A stretch of 64,000 bases of DNA, taken from NCBI GenBank assembly GCA_963781955.1, contig CAWAHU010000001.1, positions 248,001-312,000 on the forward strand. The letters are read 5' to 3'. Made by a program: the position numbers and the translations under genes. The notes under the pieces are model-generated. The model did not search any database. It was not told the origin of the DNA and saw only the letters and a list, made by a program, of their open reading frames with translations. This document shows, in pieces, positions 18,489 through 28,986 of the stretch (the stretch's first letter is position 1; the number at the start of each line of letters is the position of its first letter). The DNA comes from Bog-473 sp963781955. Lineage in GTDB: Bacteria > Actinomycetota > Acidimicrobiia > Acidimicrobiales > RAAP-2.

Positions 18489-19985
18489 GTGCGCGAGACT
18501 GGTGGCCTGAGCGAGACGTACCGACGCGCCCCCCGGCGCACGGCGGGGCAAGCCGTCGGGCGCACCAGGCGCCGGGCGTGCCTGGCGTCCGTGGTGCCCG
18601 CGCTGGTGACCCTGGCCGCCGTGACCGTCCTGGCGCCCGTGCCGGCCGGCGCGGCGGAACAGCCGCGGATCTCGGCCGCCACCAGCACGGTGAACGGCAC
18701 CGCGGAGCAGCCGCACGTCTACGCAGACGCCGGCATGATCGGGTTCGGCAGCGTCACCACGACAGCGCCGTCCATGCCACAGCCGCTCAACTCGCCCGTG
18801 TTCTCCGGCGTCGCCACACCCGACGGCAACGGCTACCTGCTCGCCAGCGCGGACGGCGGTGTGTTCGCCTTCGGGGACGCCGCGTTCGAGGGGTCGGCCG
18901 GTGCGCTGCCCCTCCAGGGGCCCATCGTCGCCATGGCCACCACCCCCGACGCCAAGGGGTACTGGCTCGGCGCTCTCGACGGCGGCATCTTCGCCTACGG
19001 CGACGCCCGCTTCTACGGCTCCATGGGAGGGAGCCGGCTCAACCAGCCCATCGTCGGCATGGCGTCGACGCCCGACGGCAAGGGTTACTGGCTGGTGGCG
19101 GCCGACGGCGGCATCTTCGCCTACGGCGACGCCCACTTCTACGGCAGCACCGGCGGCCTCGCGCTTGCCGCGCCCGTGGTGAGCATGGCGTCGACGCCCG
19201 ATGGCAAGGGTTACTGGCTGGTGGCGGCCGACGGCGGCATCTTCACCTTCGGCGACGCCGCCTTCTACGGATCGGCCGGCGGGGCGAACCTGCCCGACCC
19301 GGTGGTGGGCATGGTGCTCTCGCCCGACGCCCACGGCTATCTCCTGGCAACAGCCAACGGCGTGGTGCTCAACTACGGCGACGCCCAGTCATACGGTGGG
19401 CTGAGCCTGGACCCGACCGCGACCCAGATCTCGGCCATCATCGGCAACAACCACGGGACCGGGTACTGGCTGCTCGACCCGCAGGCGTGGGCGTACAGCT
19501 TCACCACCACCACGCCCGAGCGGGAATTCGCGATGTCGACGAGCATCGCAGCGGCCGCGGCTTCGCAGATCCGCCCAGACCCCAACGTCCAGGGGCCCTA
19601 TTGCAACCCCTACGGCCCCTGCGAGCAGTGGTGCGCCCTGTTCGCCACCTGGGCCTGGGAGTCGGCCGGCGTCCCGATCCCGCGCTACGCGTTCACCGGC
19701 GACATCTACACCTGGGCCGCTGCCCACACGGGGGTGCTGCCGCCGACGGCCACGCCGGCCGTGGGCGACGCCGTGCTCTACGGCACCGGCCCGCGGAGCA
19801 CGTCGACCTCCGTGCACGTGGCCCTGGTGACCGAGGTCTGGCCGGACGGCGCCATCTTGACCATCGGCGGTGACTCGGGTCCCGGCACCGACGGATACCT
19901 GTCCGTCGCGCTCGACGGCCCGTTCCTCCCGGTCGACTCGGCCTCCTACAACGGCACACCGATCTACGCCTACGCCGAGCCGTAG
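18489..19985 (+). CDS. Secreted repeat protein with C-terminal CHAP amidase domain
   Basis: 498 residues from a GTG at 18489. An Arg-rich N-region and hydrophobic core ending PVPAGAAEQP form a signal peptide. Residues about 90-330 hold five to six units of about 47 residues, each with the core GYWLVAADGGIFAYGDA, a kelch/propeller-like repeat that I associate with Acidimicrobiia exported proteins. The final 130 residues form a CHAP (NlpC/P60-like) domain: nucleophile Cys about 382 in EQWCALFATWAWE and His about 443 in HVALVTEVW. CHAP domains cleave peptidoglycan peptides or amide bonds, so a cell-wall hydrolase with a propeller targeting region is likely. No strong ribosome-binding site precedes the GTG. 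Confidence 0.83.
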   Translation: MRETGGLSETYRRAPRRTAGQAVGRTRRRACLASVVPALVTLAAVTVLAPVPAGAAEQPRISAATSTVNGTAEQPHVYADAGMIGFGSVTTTAPSMPQPLNSPVFSGVATPDGNGYLLASADGGVFAFGDAAFEGSAGALPLQGPIVAMATTPDAKGYWLGALDGGIFAYGDARFYGSMGGSRLNQPIVGMASTPDGKGYWLVAADGGIFAYGDAHFYGSTGGLALAAPVVSMASTPDGKGYWLVAADGGIFTFGDAAFYGSAGGANLPDPVVGMVLSPDAHGYLLATANGVVLNYGDAQSYGGLSLDPTATQISAIIGNNHGTGYWLLDPQAWAYSFTTTTPEREFAMSTSIAAAAASQIRPDPNVQGPYCNPYGPCEQWCALFATWAWESAGVPIPRYAFTGDIYTWAAAHTGVLPPTATPAVGDAVLYGTGPRSTSTSVHVALVTEVWPDGAILTIGGDSGPGTDGYLSVALDGPFLPVDSASYNGTPIYAYAEP

Positions 19986-20049
19986 ACCGGCGCACCGCCC
20001 ATGCCGGGTGTCCGGTGGATCGCGTAGGCTGCGGGCGGAGGTCCACATC

Positions 20050-20274
20050 GTGCCCGTCTACGAATTCCGCTGCTCGACCTGTCACTCCGTCTTCGACGAG
20101 CGACGCCCCATGGCCGACGCCGACACCCCGGCCACGTGCCCCGACGGGCACATGGGCGCCACGCGGCTGTTCCCTGTCTTCGCCACGACGGGACGGGCGG
20201 CCGAGCCGGCCGGCACGGGCATGTGCGGCGCGCCGGTGGCCGGCGGTTGCGGCGCCGGGTGCGCCTGCTGCTGA
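20050..20274 (+). CDS. FmdB-type zinc-ribbon protein
   Basis: A 74-residue protein beginning at a GTG at 20050. VPVYEFRCSTCHSVFDERRPM is the standard N-terminus of the FmdB family regulatory zinc ribbon, with the first Cys pair CSTC; the second pair would be from TCPDGH. The tail is rich in Gly and Cys and ends GCGAGCACC, which could hold another metal. The role is unknown; FmdB was named from formamide/amide regulation. It precedes the hypothetical protein gene by 13 bp. Confidence 0.8.
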   Translation: MPVYEFRCSTCHSVFDERRPMADADTPATCPDGHMGATRLFPVFATTGRAAEPAGTGMCGAPVAGGCGAGCACC

Positions 20275-20287
20275 GCGACCGTCCGAC

Positions 20288-21391
20288 GTGAGCCTCTCCT
20301 CCTGGGACGACTACCCCGTCCACCAAGCCGCCGAGTTCGTCGCCCACCCGGCCACCAGCGACCGGAACTTCTACGACCGGTACTACTTCAACATGCACCC
20401 GTGCTCGGGTGACTGGTTCGCCATCTTCGGCTACGGCCAGTACCCGAACCTCGGGGTCGTCGACGCTTTCATCGACGTCCGGCGAGGCGGCTCGCAGCAC
20501 GTCGTGCGTGCGTCGGCGCCGCTGGTCGACCGGGGCGACCTGTCGGTGGGGCCCTTCCGGATCGAGGTGCTCGAGCCCCTGCGCCGCCTGCGCTTCGTGG
20601 TCGAGCCGACCGAGCACAGCGTCGCCATGGACGTGACGTGGGAGGGCCACATCCCCGCCGTCGAGGAGCCGCGCCAGTACGTGCGCTCGAAGGGGAAGGT
20701 CGTCTTCGACACGCAGCGACTGGCGCAGACCGGGTTGTGGTCCGGCACGCTGCGGGTGGGCGACGACGTGCTGCCGGTCACGTCCGACCACTGCTGGGGG
20801 ACCCGCGACCGCTCCTGGGGCGTCCGCCCGGTGGGGGAGCCCGAGCCCGATGGGATCCGCCAAGGCGAGCTCGTGCTCGGTGGCATGTGGAGCTACTTCC
20901 CCATGCAGTTCGCGGACCACGCCATCCTCTACATCTGCCACGAGCGGGACGACGGCGAGCGGCCCCTCGTGCAGGCCGAGCGGGTCTGGGTCGACCCCGA
21001 CCGGCCGGTCGACGAGCTGGGCCGGTCCGAGCACGAGCACCACCTGATCCCAGGCACCCGTGTGGTCGACCGCTCGGTCGTGCGGTTCCCCGAAGCCAGC
21101 ATCGAGGTCACCTGCACGCCGCTCCTGCCCAACTTCGTCTCCATCGGCACCGGCTACGGCATCGACGCCGACTGGCGCCACGGCATGTACCACGGGCCCG
21201 ATCCGGTGACCCAGGGACTCGTCCTGTCTGTCGAAGAGGTCAAGGGACTGGCGCAGTACGGGATCGTCGACCAGGTGGCCGAGTTCTCCTATGACGGGTA
21301 CATCGGCTACGGCCTCCTCGAGACCGGCTTCTTCGGCCCCTACCGCCGTTACGGGCTGCTCGACGGTGCCATGGGGGCGCCGGCCGACTGA
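20288..21391 (+). CDS. Conserved hypothetical protein (possible DUF7064/DUF7065 lipocalin-like type)
   Basis: 367 residues from a GTG at 20288. No signal peptide or membrane segment. The protein begins with DDYPVHQAAEFVAHPATSDRNFYDRYYFN and has SDHCWGTRDRSWGVRP in the middle, a Trp/Arg-rich block typical of AttH/CrtC-like beta-barrel proteins that actinobacteria often encode next to steroid or lipid enzymes. I recognise the pattern but not a function. The stop overlaps the first of three TGATG units that lead into argS, so translation of the two genes is probably linked. Confidence 0.65.
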   Translation: MSLSSWDDYPVHQAAEFVAHPATSDRNFYDRYYFNMHPCSGDWFAIFGYGQYPNLGVVDAFIDVRRGGSQHVVRASAPLVDRGDLSVGPFRIEVLEPLRRLRFVVEPTEHSVAMDVTWEGHIPAVEEPRQYVRSKGKVVFDTQRLAQTGLWSGTLRVGDDVLPVTSDHCWGTRDRSWGVRPVGEPEPDGIRQGELVLGGMWSYFPMQFADHAILYICHERDDGERPLVQAERVWVDPDRPVDELGRSEHEHHLIPGTRVVDRSVVRFPEASIEVTCTPLLPNFVSIGTGYGIDADWRHGMYHGPDPVTQGLVLSVEEVKGLAQYGIVDQVAEFSYDGYIGYGLLETGFFGPYRRYGLLDGAMGAPAD

Positions 21392-21412
21392 TGCTGGACT
21401 GATGCTGGACTG

Positions 21413-21420
<8 letters not shown>
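21388..21420 (+). repeat. Triplicated 11-bp unit making two MLD-stop mini-cistrons before argS
   Basis: The unit ctgatgctgga is present at 21388-21398 and 21399-21409 and, with one change, at 21410-21420. Each copy carries TGATG, a stop overlapping a start. Read in order: the upstream gene stops at 21389-21391; ATG CTG GAC TGA runs 21391-21402 and again 21402-21413; then ATG CTC GAC at 21413 is the true start of argS. The third copy therefore encodes the first residues of ArgS and the other two are three-codon duplicates of its start. Confidence 0.85.
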
Positions 21421-23134
<1,714 letters not shown>

Positions 23135-23252
23135 CCGGGCCCCCGGCGGCCCCTATCCTCTGCTCGGCGCGCCTCTGCCGGGGACTGCGGTGCGGGACGC
23201 CGGCAGCTGCCGCACGGAACTGCACCCGAGACCGCACAAGGAGTCACAGACC

Positions 23253-24029
23253 ATGGAGCTGAACGGCACGTCGGCCATCGTCACCGGAGGGGCGTCGGGC
23301 CTGGGCGAGGCGACGTCTCGCCTGCTGTCCGAGCGCGGCGTCCACGTCGTCGTGGCCGACCTCCAGGAGGACAAGGGCACCGCGTTGGCCTCGGAGATCG
23401 GCGGCCTCTTCGTCCAGACCGACGTCACGGACACCGAGCAGATCATCAGCGCCGTTGACGCCGCCCTCGACATGGGGCCTCTCAAGTCCCTCGTCAACTG
23501 CGCGGGCATCGGGTGGGCCGGGCGGACGATCGGCAAGGACGGCGAGTACGGCTCGGCGCACGACCTCGACCTCTACCGGCGGGTGATCGAGATCAACCTG
23601 ATCGGCACGTTCAATTGCATCCGGTTGGCCGCCACCAAGATGAGTCTCAACGAGCCCGACGCCGACGGCGCCCGCGGGGCGATCGTCAACACGGCGTCGC
23701 TGGCGGCTGAGGACGGTCAGATCGGGCAGGCCGCGTACTCGTCCTCGAAAGGCGGGGTCGTCGGCATGACGCTGCCCGTCGCCCGGGACCTCGCCGTGGT
23801 GGGCATCCGGCTCAACACCATCCTGCCCGGCCTGATCGACACCCCGATCTACGGGACCGGTGAGGGCTCGGACGCCTTCAAGAGCAAGCTGTCCCAGGAC
23901 GTCCTGTTCCCTCACCGGCTCGGACACGCGTCGGAATTCGCGTCGCTCGCCCTCGAGCTGCTCACCAACAGCTACATGAACGCCGAGTCGATCCGCATCG
24001 ACGCCGGCGCCCGCCTGCAGCCGAAGTAG
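23253..24029 (+). CDS. Short-chain dehydrogenase/reductase (HSD10-like)
   Basis: 258 residues from an ATG at 23253 with the ribosome-binding site AAGGAG upstream. The cofactor motif TGGASGLG is at residues 11-18, the Asp in VVADLQ suggests NAD(H) preference, NCAG follows, and the catalytic YxxxK is Tyr162-Lys166 in AAYSSSKGG. The overall sequence resembles 3-hydroxyacyl-CoA/HSD10-type SDRs involved in fatty-acid or steroid oxidation; the actual substrate is inference. The esterase gene follows 36 bp downstream on the same strand. Confidence 0.88.
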   Translation: MELNGTSAIVTGGASGLGEATSRLLSERGVHVVVADLQEDKGTALASEIGGLFVQTDVTDTEQIISAVDAALDMGPLKSLVNCAGIGWAGRTIGKDGEYGSAHDLDLYRRVIEINLIGTFNCIRLAATKMSLNEPDADGARGAIVNTASLAAEDGQIGQAAYSSSKGGVVGMTLPVARDLAVVGIRLNTILPGLIDTPIYGTGEGSDAFKSKLSQDVLFPHRLGHASEFASLALELLTNSYMNAESIRIDAGARLQPK

Positions 24030-24065
24030 CGTCCTGAGCGCGAGCGCACGCCCAGGAGGCAGCCC

Positions 24066-25016
24066 ATGATCGACCCCGAGCTGGCCGCCGTCATCGACCT
24101 GGTACCCCAGATCGACCTCTCCGACCCGGTGGCCGCCCGACGGGCCTTCGAGGAGCTCTTGGTCACCATCCGCTTGGACATCCCGGGGATCGAGACACTG
24201 GCCATCGAGGACCGGCGGGTACCGGGACAGAGCGGCGCGCCCGACGTACCGGTGCGGGTGTACCGACCGACCGAGGTGCCGGCGGGCCGGCGGACGCCCG
24301 GGATCGTGATGATCCACGGCGGCGGCTTCGTCATCGGCAGCGTGGAGGCCGAGCACGCCGGCGCCGCGCTGATGGCCATGGGCGCCGGTGCCGTCCTGGT
24401 GTCGGTCGACTACCGGCTCGCTCCCGAGCACCCCTACCCGGCGGCGCTCAACGACTGCTACGCCGCTCTGTGCTGGCTGCACGCCGAGGCCGACCTCCTC
24501 GGTGTCGACACCTCACGGATCGCGCTCGCCGGTGCCAGCGCCGGCGGGGGTCTCGCCGCGGCCACCGCGCTCTTCGCCCGCGACCAGGGCGGCCCGCCGG
24601 TCTGCTTCCAGATGTTGCAGATCCCCGAGCTCGACGACCGGCTCGAGACGCCCTCCATGCAAGCTTTCGTCGACACCCCGATGTGGAACAGCCCGCTGGC
24701 GGCGCAGAGCTGGCGGGCGTACCTGGGCGAGCTGTCGGGTTCACCGGACGTCCCCTCCTACGCCGCGCCGGCCCGGGCGACCGACCTGTCCGGCCTGCCG
24801 CCGGCATACATCTCCACGGCAGAGCACGATCCCTTGCGCGACGAAGGGATCACCTACGCCCTCCGGCTCCTCCAGTCGGGCGTGTCCGTGGAGCTGCACC
24901 AGTTCCCCGGTACGTTCCACGGCTCGGCGCTGGTGACCACGGCCTCGGTGTCGAAGCGGGCCCAGGTCGAGACGGCGCTGGTATTGCGGCGCGCGCTCGG
25001 CGCCGAAGAGGGCTGA
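24066..25016 (+). CDS. Alpha/beta hydrolase, hormone-sensitive-lipase (HSL) family esterase
   Basis: 316 residues. The oxyanion motif HGGG is at 84-87 (MIHGGGFVIGS), the nucleophile Ser158 is in GASAGGGLA, the acid is in STAEHDPLRDEG and the His in FPGTFHGSAL, all as in bacterial HSL-type carboxylesterases such as LipC- or Est-type enzymes. It likely hydrolyses short- to medium-chain esters in the cytoplasm; there is no signal peptide. It is co-oriented with the SDR gene 36 bp upstream and convergent with the transporter gene. Confidence 0.9.
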   Translation: MIDPELAAVIDLVPQIDLSDPVAARRAFEELLVTIRLDIPGIETLAIEDRRVPGQSGAPDVPVRVYRPTEVPAGRRTPGIVMIHGGGFVIGSVEAEHAGAALMAMGAGAVLVSVDYRLAPEHPYPAALNDCYAALCWLHAEADLLGVDTSRIALAGASAGGGLAAATALFARDQGGPPVCFQMLQIPELDDRLETPSMQAFVDTPMWNSPLAAQSWRAYLGELSGSPDVPSYAAPARATDLSGLPPAYISTAEHDPLRDEGITYALRLLQSGVSVELHQFPGTFHGSALVTTASVSKRAQVETALVLRRALGAEEG

Positions 25017-25061
25017 GCGCCGAGGGGGACGGCAGCTGCGGTCCGCCGCATCGGCCGACCC

Positions 25062-26240
25062 TCAGCCGGCCCCCTCGAGCACGAGCACGGCCACGGCCGC
25101 GGCCACCGCGAGCGGCACGCTGGCCAGCCCGAGCAGGCTCGCCCGCACCACGTCGGGCCGGCCCCCGGCGGCCCGGGCCGCCCGCAGCCACAGGACCCAG
25201 GCCAGCGAGCCGGTAACGAGCAGGTTGGGCCCGACGTTGAGGCCGACCAGGAGCGGGAAGGGGTGGGGCGGCGTGCGGGCGGCGAGCAGCGACGCCGCCG
25301 GCAGGTTGTTCACCAGCACGCTGGCCAATGCGGCCACCGCGGCCGTGGCCCAGGCATCGAGGTGCGAGAGCATCGTGGCCGGCGCGGACCACGAACGGCC
25401 GAGCGTTCCGAGCGCCACGGCGACGCCGAAGAGCCCGACCAGCACCGGGAGGCCGAGGATGCGCAACGCGTCGCGTACCGACGGCGCGCCCGCGCCAGGG
25501 TGGGCGGCACGGAGGAGGAGCGCGGCGAGGCCGACGCCGAGAACCGGGACGGCCGGCTGGTGCAGGGCCAGCACCAGGACGGTCACAGTCGCGACGGCCA
25601 CCAGGCCGACGCCGAGCACCGGCCGCGCCGGCTCACCGGTGGGGTCCGCGCGGGAGCGCAGGGCTCGGTGGTGGGCGGCGCCGACCACGACCATCGTGAC
25701 CGTGGCAGCGGCCAGCGCCGGCAGCGCCATGTGCACGAAGAATGCCCCACCGGACAGGTGCAGGTGGCCGAGCACGATGAGGTTGGTGAGGTTCGACCCG
25801 GGCAGCATCAGCGACCCCGCGTTGGAAAGGAGCAGGCACGCGTAGAGCAGCGGCGCCTCCCCCTCGCCGCGGCTCCTGGCGGCGTAGACCAGCACCGGGG
25901 TCAGGAAGGTGACCGCGGTGTCGAGGTTGAGGAGGGTGGTCACCGACACCACGAGGACCGCGGTCCCCACGTAGAGCGCGGCGCCGTTCGGCGCGAGGCG
26001 CGCCAACGCATGGCCACCGGCGGCGAAGAGCCCGTCCTCGTCGGCCACCAGGCCGACGAGGAGCAATCCGGCCACCAGCACGAACGGGGGCCAGTCCTGG
26101 CCGGCCGCCGCCCGTGCATGAGCCGGCGCGCACGCGACGGCCACGGCGAACGCAGCCACGCCGGCCGCGCCGCCGGCTCCGGTCAGGGCCCAACTTGTCC
26201 ACCGTGTGGCGCGGGGGGCCCCGGCACGTTCCAGCAACAT
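25062..26240 (-). CDS. ArsB/CitM-type (IT superfamily) membrane transporter
   Basis: 392 residues from an ATG at 26240 with 10-12 hydrophobic segments. The internal pattern LLLSNAGSLMLPGSNLTNLIVLG followed later by ASVLVNNLPAASLLAA resembles the two inverted NAD/NNLPA-like motifs of the ion-transporter superfamily (ArsB, SLC13, CitM), which coordinate substrate and sodium or protons. Arsenite, citrate or another anion is possible. It ends close to the convergent esterase gene and diverges from the DUF2461 gene with 66 bp between the starts. Confidence 0.75.
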   Translation of the reverse strand: MLLERAGAPRATRWTSWALTGAGGAAGVAAFAVAVACAPAHARAAAGQDWPPFVLVAGLLLVGLVADEDGLFAAGGHALARLAPNGAALYVGTAVLVVSVTTLLNLDTAVTFLTPVLVYAARSRGEGEAPLLYACLLLSNAGSLMLPGSNLTNLIVLGHLHLSGGAFFVHMALPALAAATVTMVVVGAAHHRALRSRADPTGEPARPVLGVGLVAVATVTVLVLALHQPAVPVLGVGLAALLLRAAHPGAGAPSVRDALRILGLPVLVGLFGVAVALGTLGRSWSAPATMLSHLDAWATAAVAALASVLVNNLPAASLLAARTPPHPFPLLVGLNVGPNLLVTGSLAWVLWLRAARAAGGRPDVVRASLLGLASVPLAVAAAVAVLVLEGAG

Positions 26241-26306
26241 CCCGTGGACCTTGTCCGTCGCCGCCCCCCGGGCGCAAACGGCGTGGCGCTCGGGCATGAT
26301 GGGGGG

Positions 26307-26954
26307 GTGGCGACCACGTTCCGCGGCTGGTCCGAGCGCGCCATCGCCTTCTACGAGGGCTTGGAGGCCGACAACTCCAAGGCCTACTGGCAGGCGCACA
26401 AGGATGTCTACGAGCGGGACGTCAAGGGGCCCATGGAGGCGTTGGTGGCCGAGCTCGTACCGGACTTCGGCGACCCGCACCTCTTTCGCCCCTATCGGGA
26501 CACGCGCTTCAGCCGGGACAAGTCGCCGTACAAGACGGCGATCGCCGCCACCGTCGGTGACTGCTACGTGCAGCTGGCGGCCAGCGGGCTCATGGCAGGA
26601 GCCGGCCGCTACCACCTGGACCCCCAGGAACTCGAGCGCTACCGGGCGGCGGTGGCGGACGACCGCACGGGCCGCACGTTGCAGAAGGCCGTCGACGCCG
26701 CCCAGGCGGCGGGACTCGAGCGGGGCGCCATGGAGACCCTGAAGTCCGCGCCGCGCGGCTACCCCAAGGACCACGAGCGGATCGACCTGCTCCGCCTGAA
26801 GGGCCTGGTGGTCATGCGGTCGTGGACGCCGGCGGCGTGGCTGGGCACCGCGCGCGCCAAGCAGCGCGTGGTCGAGGTCTTCAGTGCCGCGGCGCCCGTC
26901 TTGCAGTGGCTCGACGCGAACGTGGGCCCGGGCCGCACTGCAGACCGTCCCTAG
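26307..26954 (+). CDS. DUF2461 family protein (TIGR02453-like)
   Basis: 215 residues from a GTG at 26307. The family signature is clear: FYEGLEADNSKAYWQAHKDVYE at the start, then RPYRDTRFSRDKSPYKTAIAA and LKSAPRGYPKDHERIDLLRLKG. DUF2461 proteins are widespread and of unknown biochemical function. The gene has an overlapping divergent partner upstream (transporter) and faces the dioxygenase gene with 16 bp between the stops. Confidence 0.9.
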   Translation: MATTFRGWSERAIAFYEGLEADNSKAYWQAHKDVYERDVKGPMEALVAELVPDFGDPHLFRPYRDTRFSRDKSPYKTAIAATVGDCYVQLAASGLMAGAGRYHLDPQELERYRAAVADDRTGRTLQKAVDAAQAAGLERGAMETLKSAPRGYPKDHERIDLLRLKGLVVMRSWTPAAWLGTARAKQRVVEVFSAAAPVLQWLDANVGPGRTADRP

Positions 26955-26970
26955 ACGCCTGGGGCTACAG

Positions 26971-27753
26971 CTAGGCCCGGTAGCAGGTCATCGACAACGA
27001 GCCGTAGGCGTAGCCGCCGATCAGCACGTCGGGGCGCACCCCACCGTCTGTGGCGGCCGCGACGCCGGCGAAGTAGACGAGCGGGATGAAGTGGTCGGGC
27101 GTGGGCACCGACGATGCGTAGTCGGGGTGCTCCACCAGACGCAGCACGTCCTCGGGTGAGTCACGCAGAAGGTCACGGGCGGCCTCGTCGAAGCGGTGCG
27201 CCCAGTCGAACCCGGAGTCGGGGTGCCCCCAGTCGATGAGACGCAGGTTGTGCACGACATTGCCGCTGCCCATGATCAGGACGCCGCGGTCACGCAGCGG
27301 GGCGAGCCGGGTGGCCAGCTCGAAGTGCGACTCCAACGACTCCGAGGCGTTGATGGCGAGCTGAACCACGGGGAGGTCGGCCTCGGGGTACACGTGTGTG
27401 AGAAGGGACCAGGTTCCGTGGTCGACACCCCAGCTGTCGTGGTCCAGCCCGACCCAACGAGGCTGGGCGACTTCGGTCACCTCGGCCGCCACCTCGGGCG
27501 ATCCCGGACAGGGGTAGTCGACGGCGAAGAGCTCGTCGGGGAAGCCGAAGAAGTCGTGGATCGTCCGCGGCTTCGGCATGGCGGTGACCATGGTGGCGTT
27601 GGTGTACCAGTGGGCGGAGATGCACAGCACGGCGCGCGGTCGGGCCGTCGTGGCTCCCAGGGTGGACCATGCCTCGGTGTAGCGGTTGTGCTCGAGCGCG
27701 TTCATGGGGCTGCCATGGCCGAGGAACACTGCGGGGAGTCGTTCCGTGCTCAT
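26971..27753 (-). CDS. 4,5-DOPA-type extradiol dioxygenase (YgiD/LigB-like)
   Basis: 260 residues from an ATG at 27753. The metal-site histidines are visible in FLGHGSPMNAL and ISAHWYTN, and a further conserved His in GSGNVVHNLRLID; this is the class III extradiol (LigB) fold used by E. coli YgiD and plant DODA, which cleave the DOPA ring. The natural bacterial substrate is generally unknown. The gene is 14 bp downstream of the DUF3089 protein gene and ends the unit that starts with the desaturase. Confidence 0.88.
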   Translation of the reverse strand: MSTERLPAVFLGHGSPMNALEHNRYTEAWSTLGATTARPRAVLCISAHWYTNATMVTAMPKPRTIHDFFGFPDELFAVDYPCPGSPEVAAEVTEVAQPRWVGLDHDSWGVDHGTWSLLTHVYPEADLPVVQLAINASESLESHFELATRLAPLRDRGVLIMGSGNVVHNLRLIDWGHPDSGFDWAHRFDEAARDLLRDSPEDVLRLVEHPDYASSVPTPDHFIPLVYFAGVAAATDGGVRPDVLIGGYAYGSLSMTCYRA

Positions 27754-27767
27754 GGCGGCCACCGTAG

Positions 27768-28970
27768 TCACGGCGTGCTCACGACGGAGGATCGGGCGTA
27801 CGCCTGGGCCTGGGACCCGGCGATGCGCACCAGGTTGCCCAGGGCGAGGTTCACGTCGTAGGGGTGGAGCCCGTAGGTCGGGCCGTAGGGCTGCTGGACG
27901 ACGGGGCGATGATCGCCCGGACCGCGGCTGGCGTCGACCTGGAGCCACGTGGCGCCCTGTGCACTCATGCACTGGGCGGTGTAGAGGCCGGGGTAGGAGA
28001 CCCAGGCCGTGGGGGCGCGGGTCCTCGGGGGCGTGGCGCTGGTCGACGCGTTGGTCTGGGTGGCGAAGTAAGCGCTGAGCGAGCCCGACCCCCCGGTCAG
28101 GGACGCCGGGTTGGTGCACAGGACCCGCAGGGTGGCGGCGGCAGCACCGGTCTGCGCGCCGAACCCGGTGTCCACGCGGCCGAACGCGCTGTTGAAGGGC
28201 GGTTGTTGGTCGAAGCTCGAGTAGGCGATGACGCACCCCGTCTGCGAGGCGGAGGTGCAGGCGGGAATGTGCGTGAAGTCCCCGCCGACCTCGCTGCCGG
28301 TGGGCACTTTGACGTTGGCGCCGAGCAGGATGGCCGAGACCAGTCGTCGTTGCAGCGGCCGGCCGTCGACCTGGTGCTGCAGGAGGCTCACCAGCAAGGA
28401 CGCCCCCTGGGAGTGGCCGATGAGCACGACGCCGCGGCCGTGGTTGTACCGGCGCAGGTAGTCGTTCCAGGCCGCCAACAGGCTCTGGTAGGCGATCACG
28501 CTGGCGCGCGCCGGGACGTTCCCCTTGGCGAGGGCGGTGGAGGTCACCTGCCGGTAGATCGGCGCGTAGACCCGGCACACCTGTGAGAAGCGGGACGCCT
28601 GGGCTTCGGCCTCCGCCACCTCCTCAGAATCGACCGTCAGCGTGGCGTTGGTGCGCGGCTGGTAGCTCACCGTCGGGTAGGCGTAGAAGCAGTCGACGGT
28701 GGGGCGGGCCGCGGCGGATGCGTGTACCACCGTACGCTGCCCGTTGGCCGCGACGACCGTGGTCGTGAGGGCGTAGGCGCAAGGGTTCTGGGCCAGCCCG
28801 GGTCGGCACAGCCAGACGGTGTGGCCCGATGCGGCGCCGAGGTGGTCGAGACTGGCGCTCGACGCCGGCCTTGTTGCAGCAAGAGACACGACGGCCACCA
28901 CCGTGGCGATCAGGACGGCCACGGCCACCAGGAGGATGGTTATCGTCTGCCGGCGCGCCGGGAGCGTCAA
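27768..28970 (-). CDS. DUF3089 exported lipase-like alpha/beta hydrolase
   Basis: 400 residues. One N-terminal membrane helix (residues about 10-33, TITILLVAVAVLIATVVAVV) anchors or exports the protein. The DUF3089 core begins around residue 50 and the nucleophile elbow is GHSQG with Ser187 in VVLIGHSQGASLL; PTVDCFYAYPT is the conserved first strand. Conserved cysteines in CRPGLAQNPC and elsewhere suit an extracytoplasmic disulfide-bonded enzyme. It probably hydrolyses lipids or esters at the cell surface. It lies 16 bp downstream of the desaturase and 14 bp upstream of the dioxygenase. Confidence 0.83.
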   Translation of the reverse strand: MTLPARRQTITILLVAVAVLIATVVAVVSLAATRPASSASLDHLGAASGHTVWLCRPGLAQNPCAYALTTTVVAANGQRTVVHASAAARPTVDCFYAYPTVSYQPRTNATLTVDSEEVAEAEAQASRFSQVCRVYAPIYRQVTSTALAKGNVPARASVIAYQSLLAAWNDYLRRYNHGRGVVLIGHSQGASLLVSLLQHQVDGRPLQRRLVSAILLGANVKVPTGSEVGGDFTHIPACTSASQTGCVIAYSSFDQQPPFNSAFGRVDTGFGAQTGAAAATLRVLCTNPASLTGGSGSLSAYFATQTNASTSATPPRTRAPTAWVSYPGLYTAQCMSAQGATWLQVDASRGPGDHRPVVQQPYGPTYGLHPYDVNLALGNLVRIAGSQAQAYARSSVVSTP

Positions 28971-28986
28971 CGTGAACCGCCGCGAG

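Noticed and set aside
23244..24482. 412-residue minus-strand frame opposite the SDR and esterase genes
   Set aside because: Mirror frame of the recognised SDR; composition is Val/Asp/Gly/Arg-rich with no motif.
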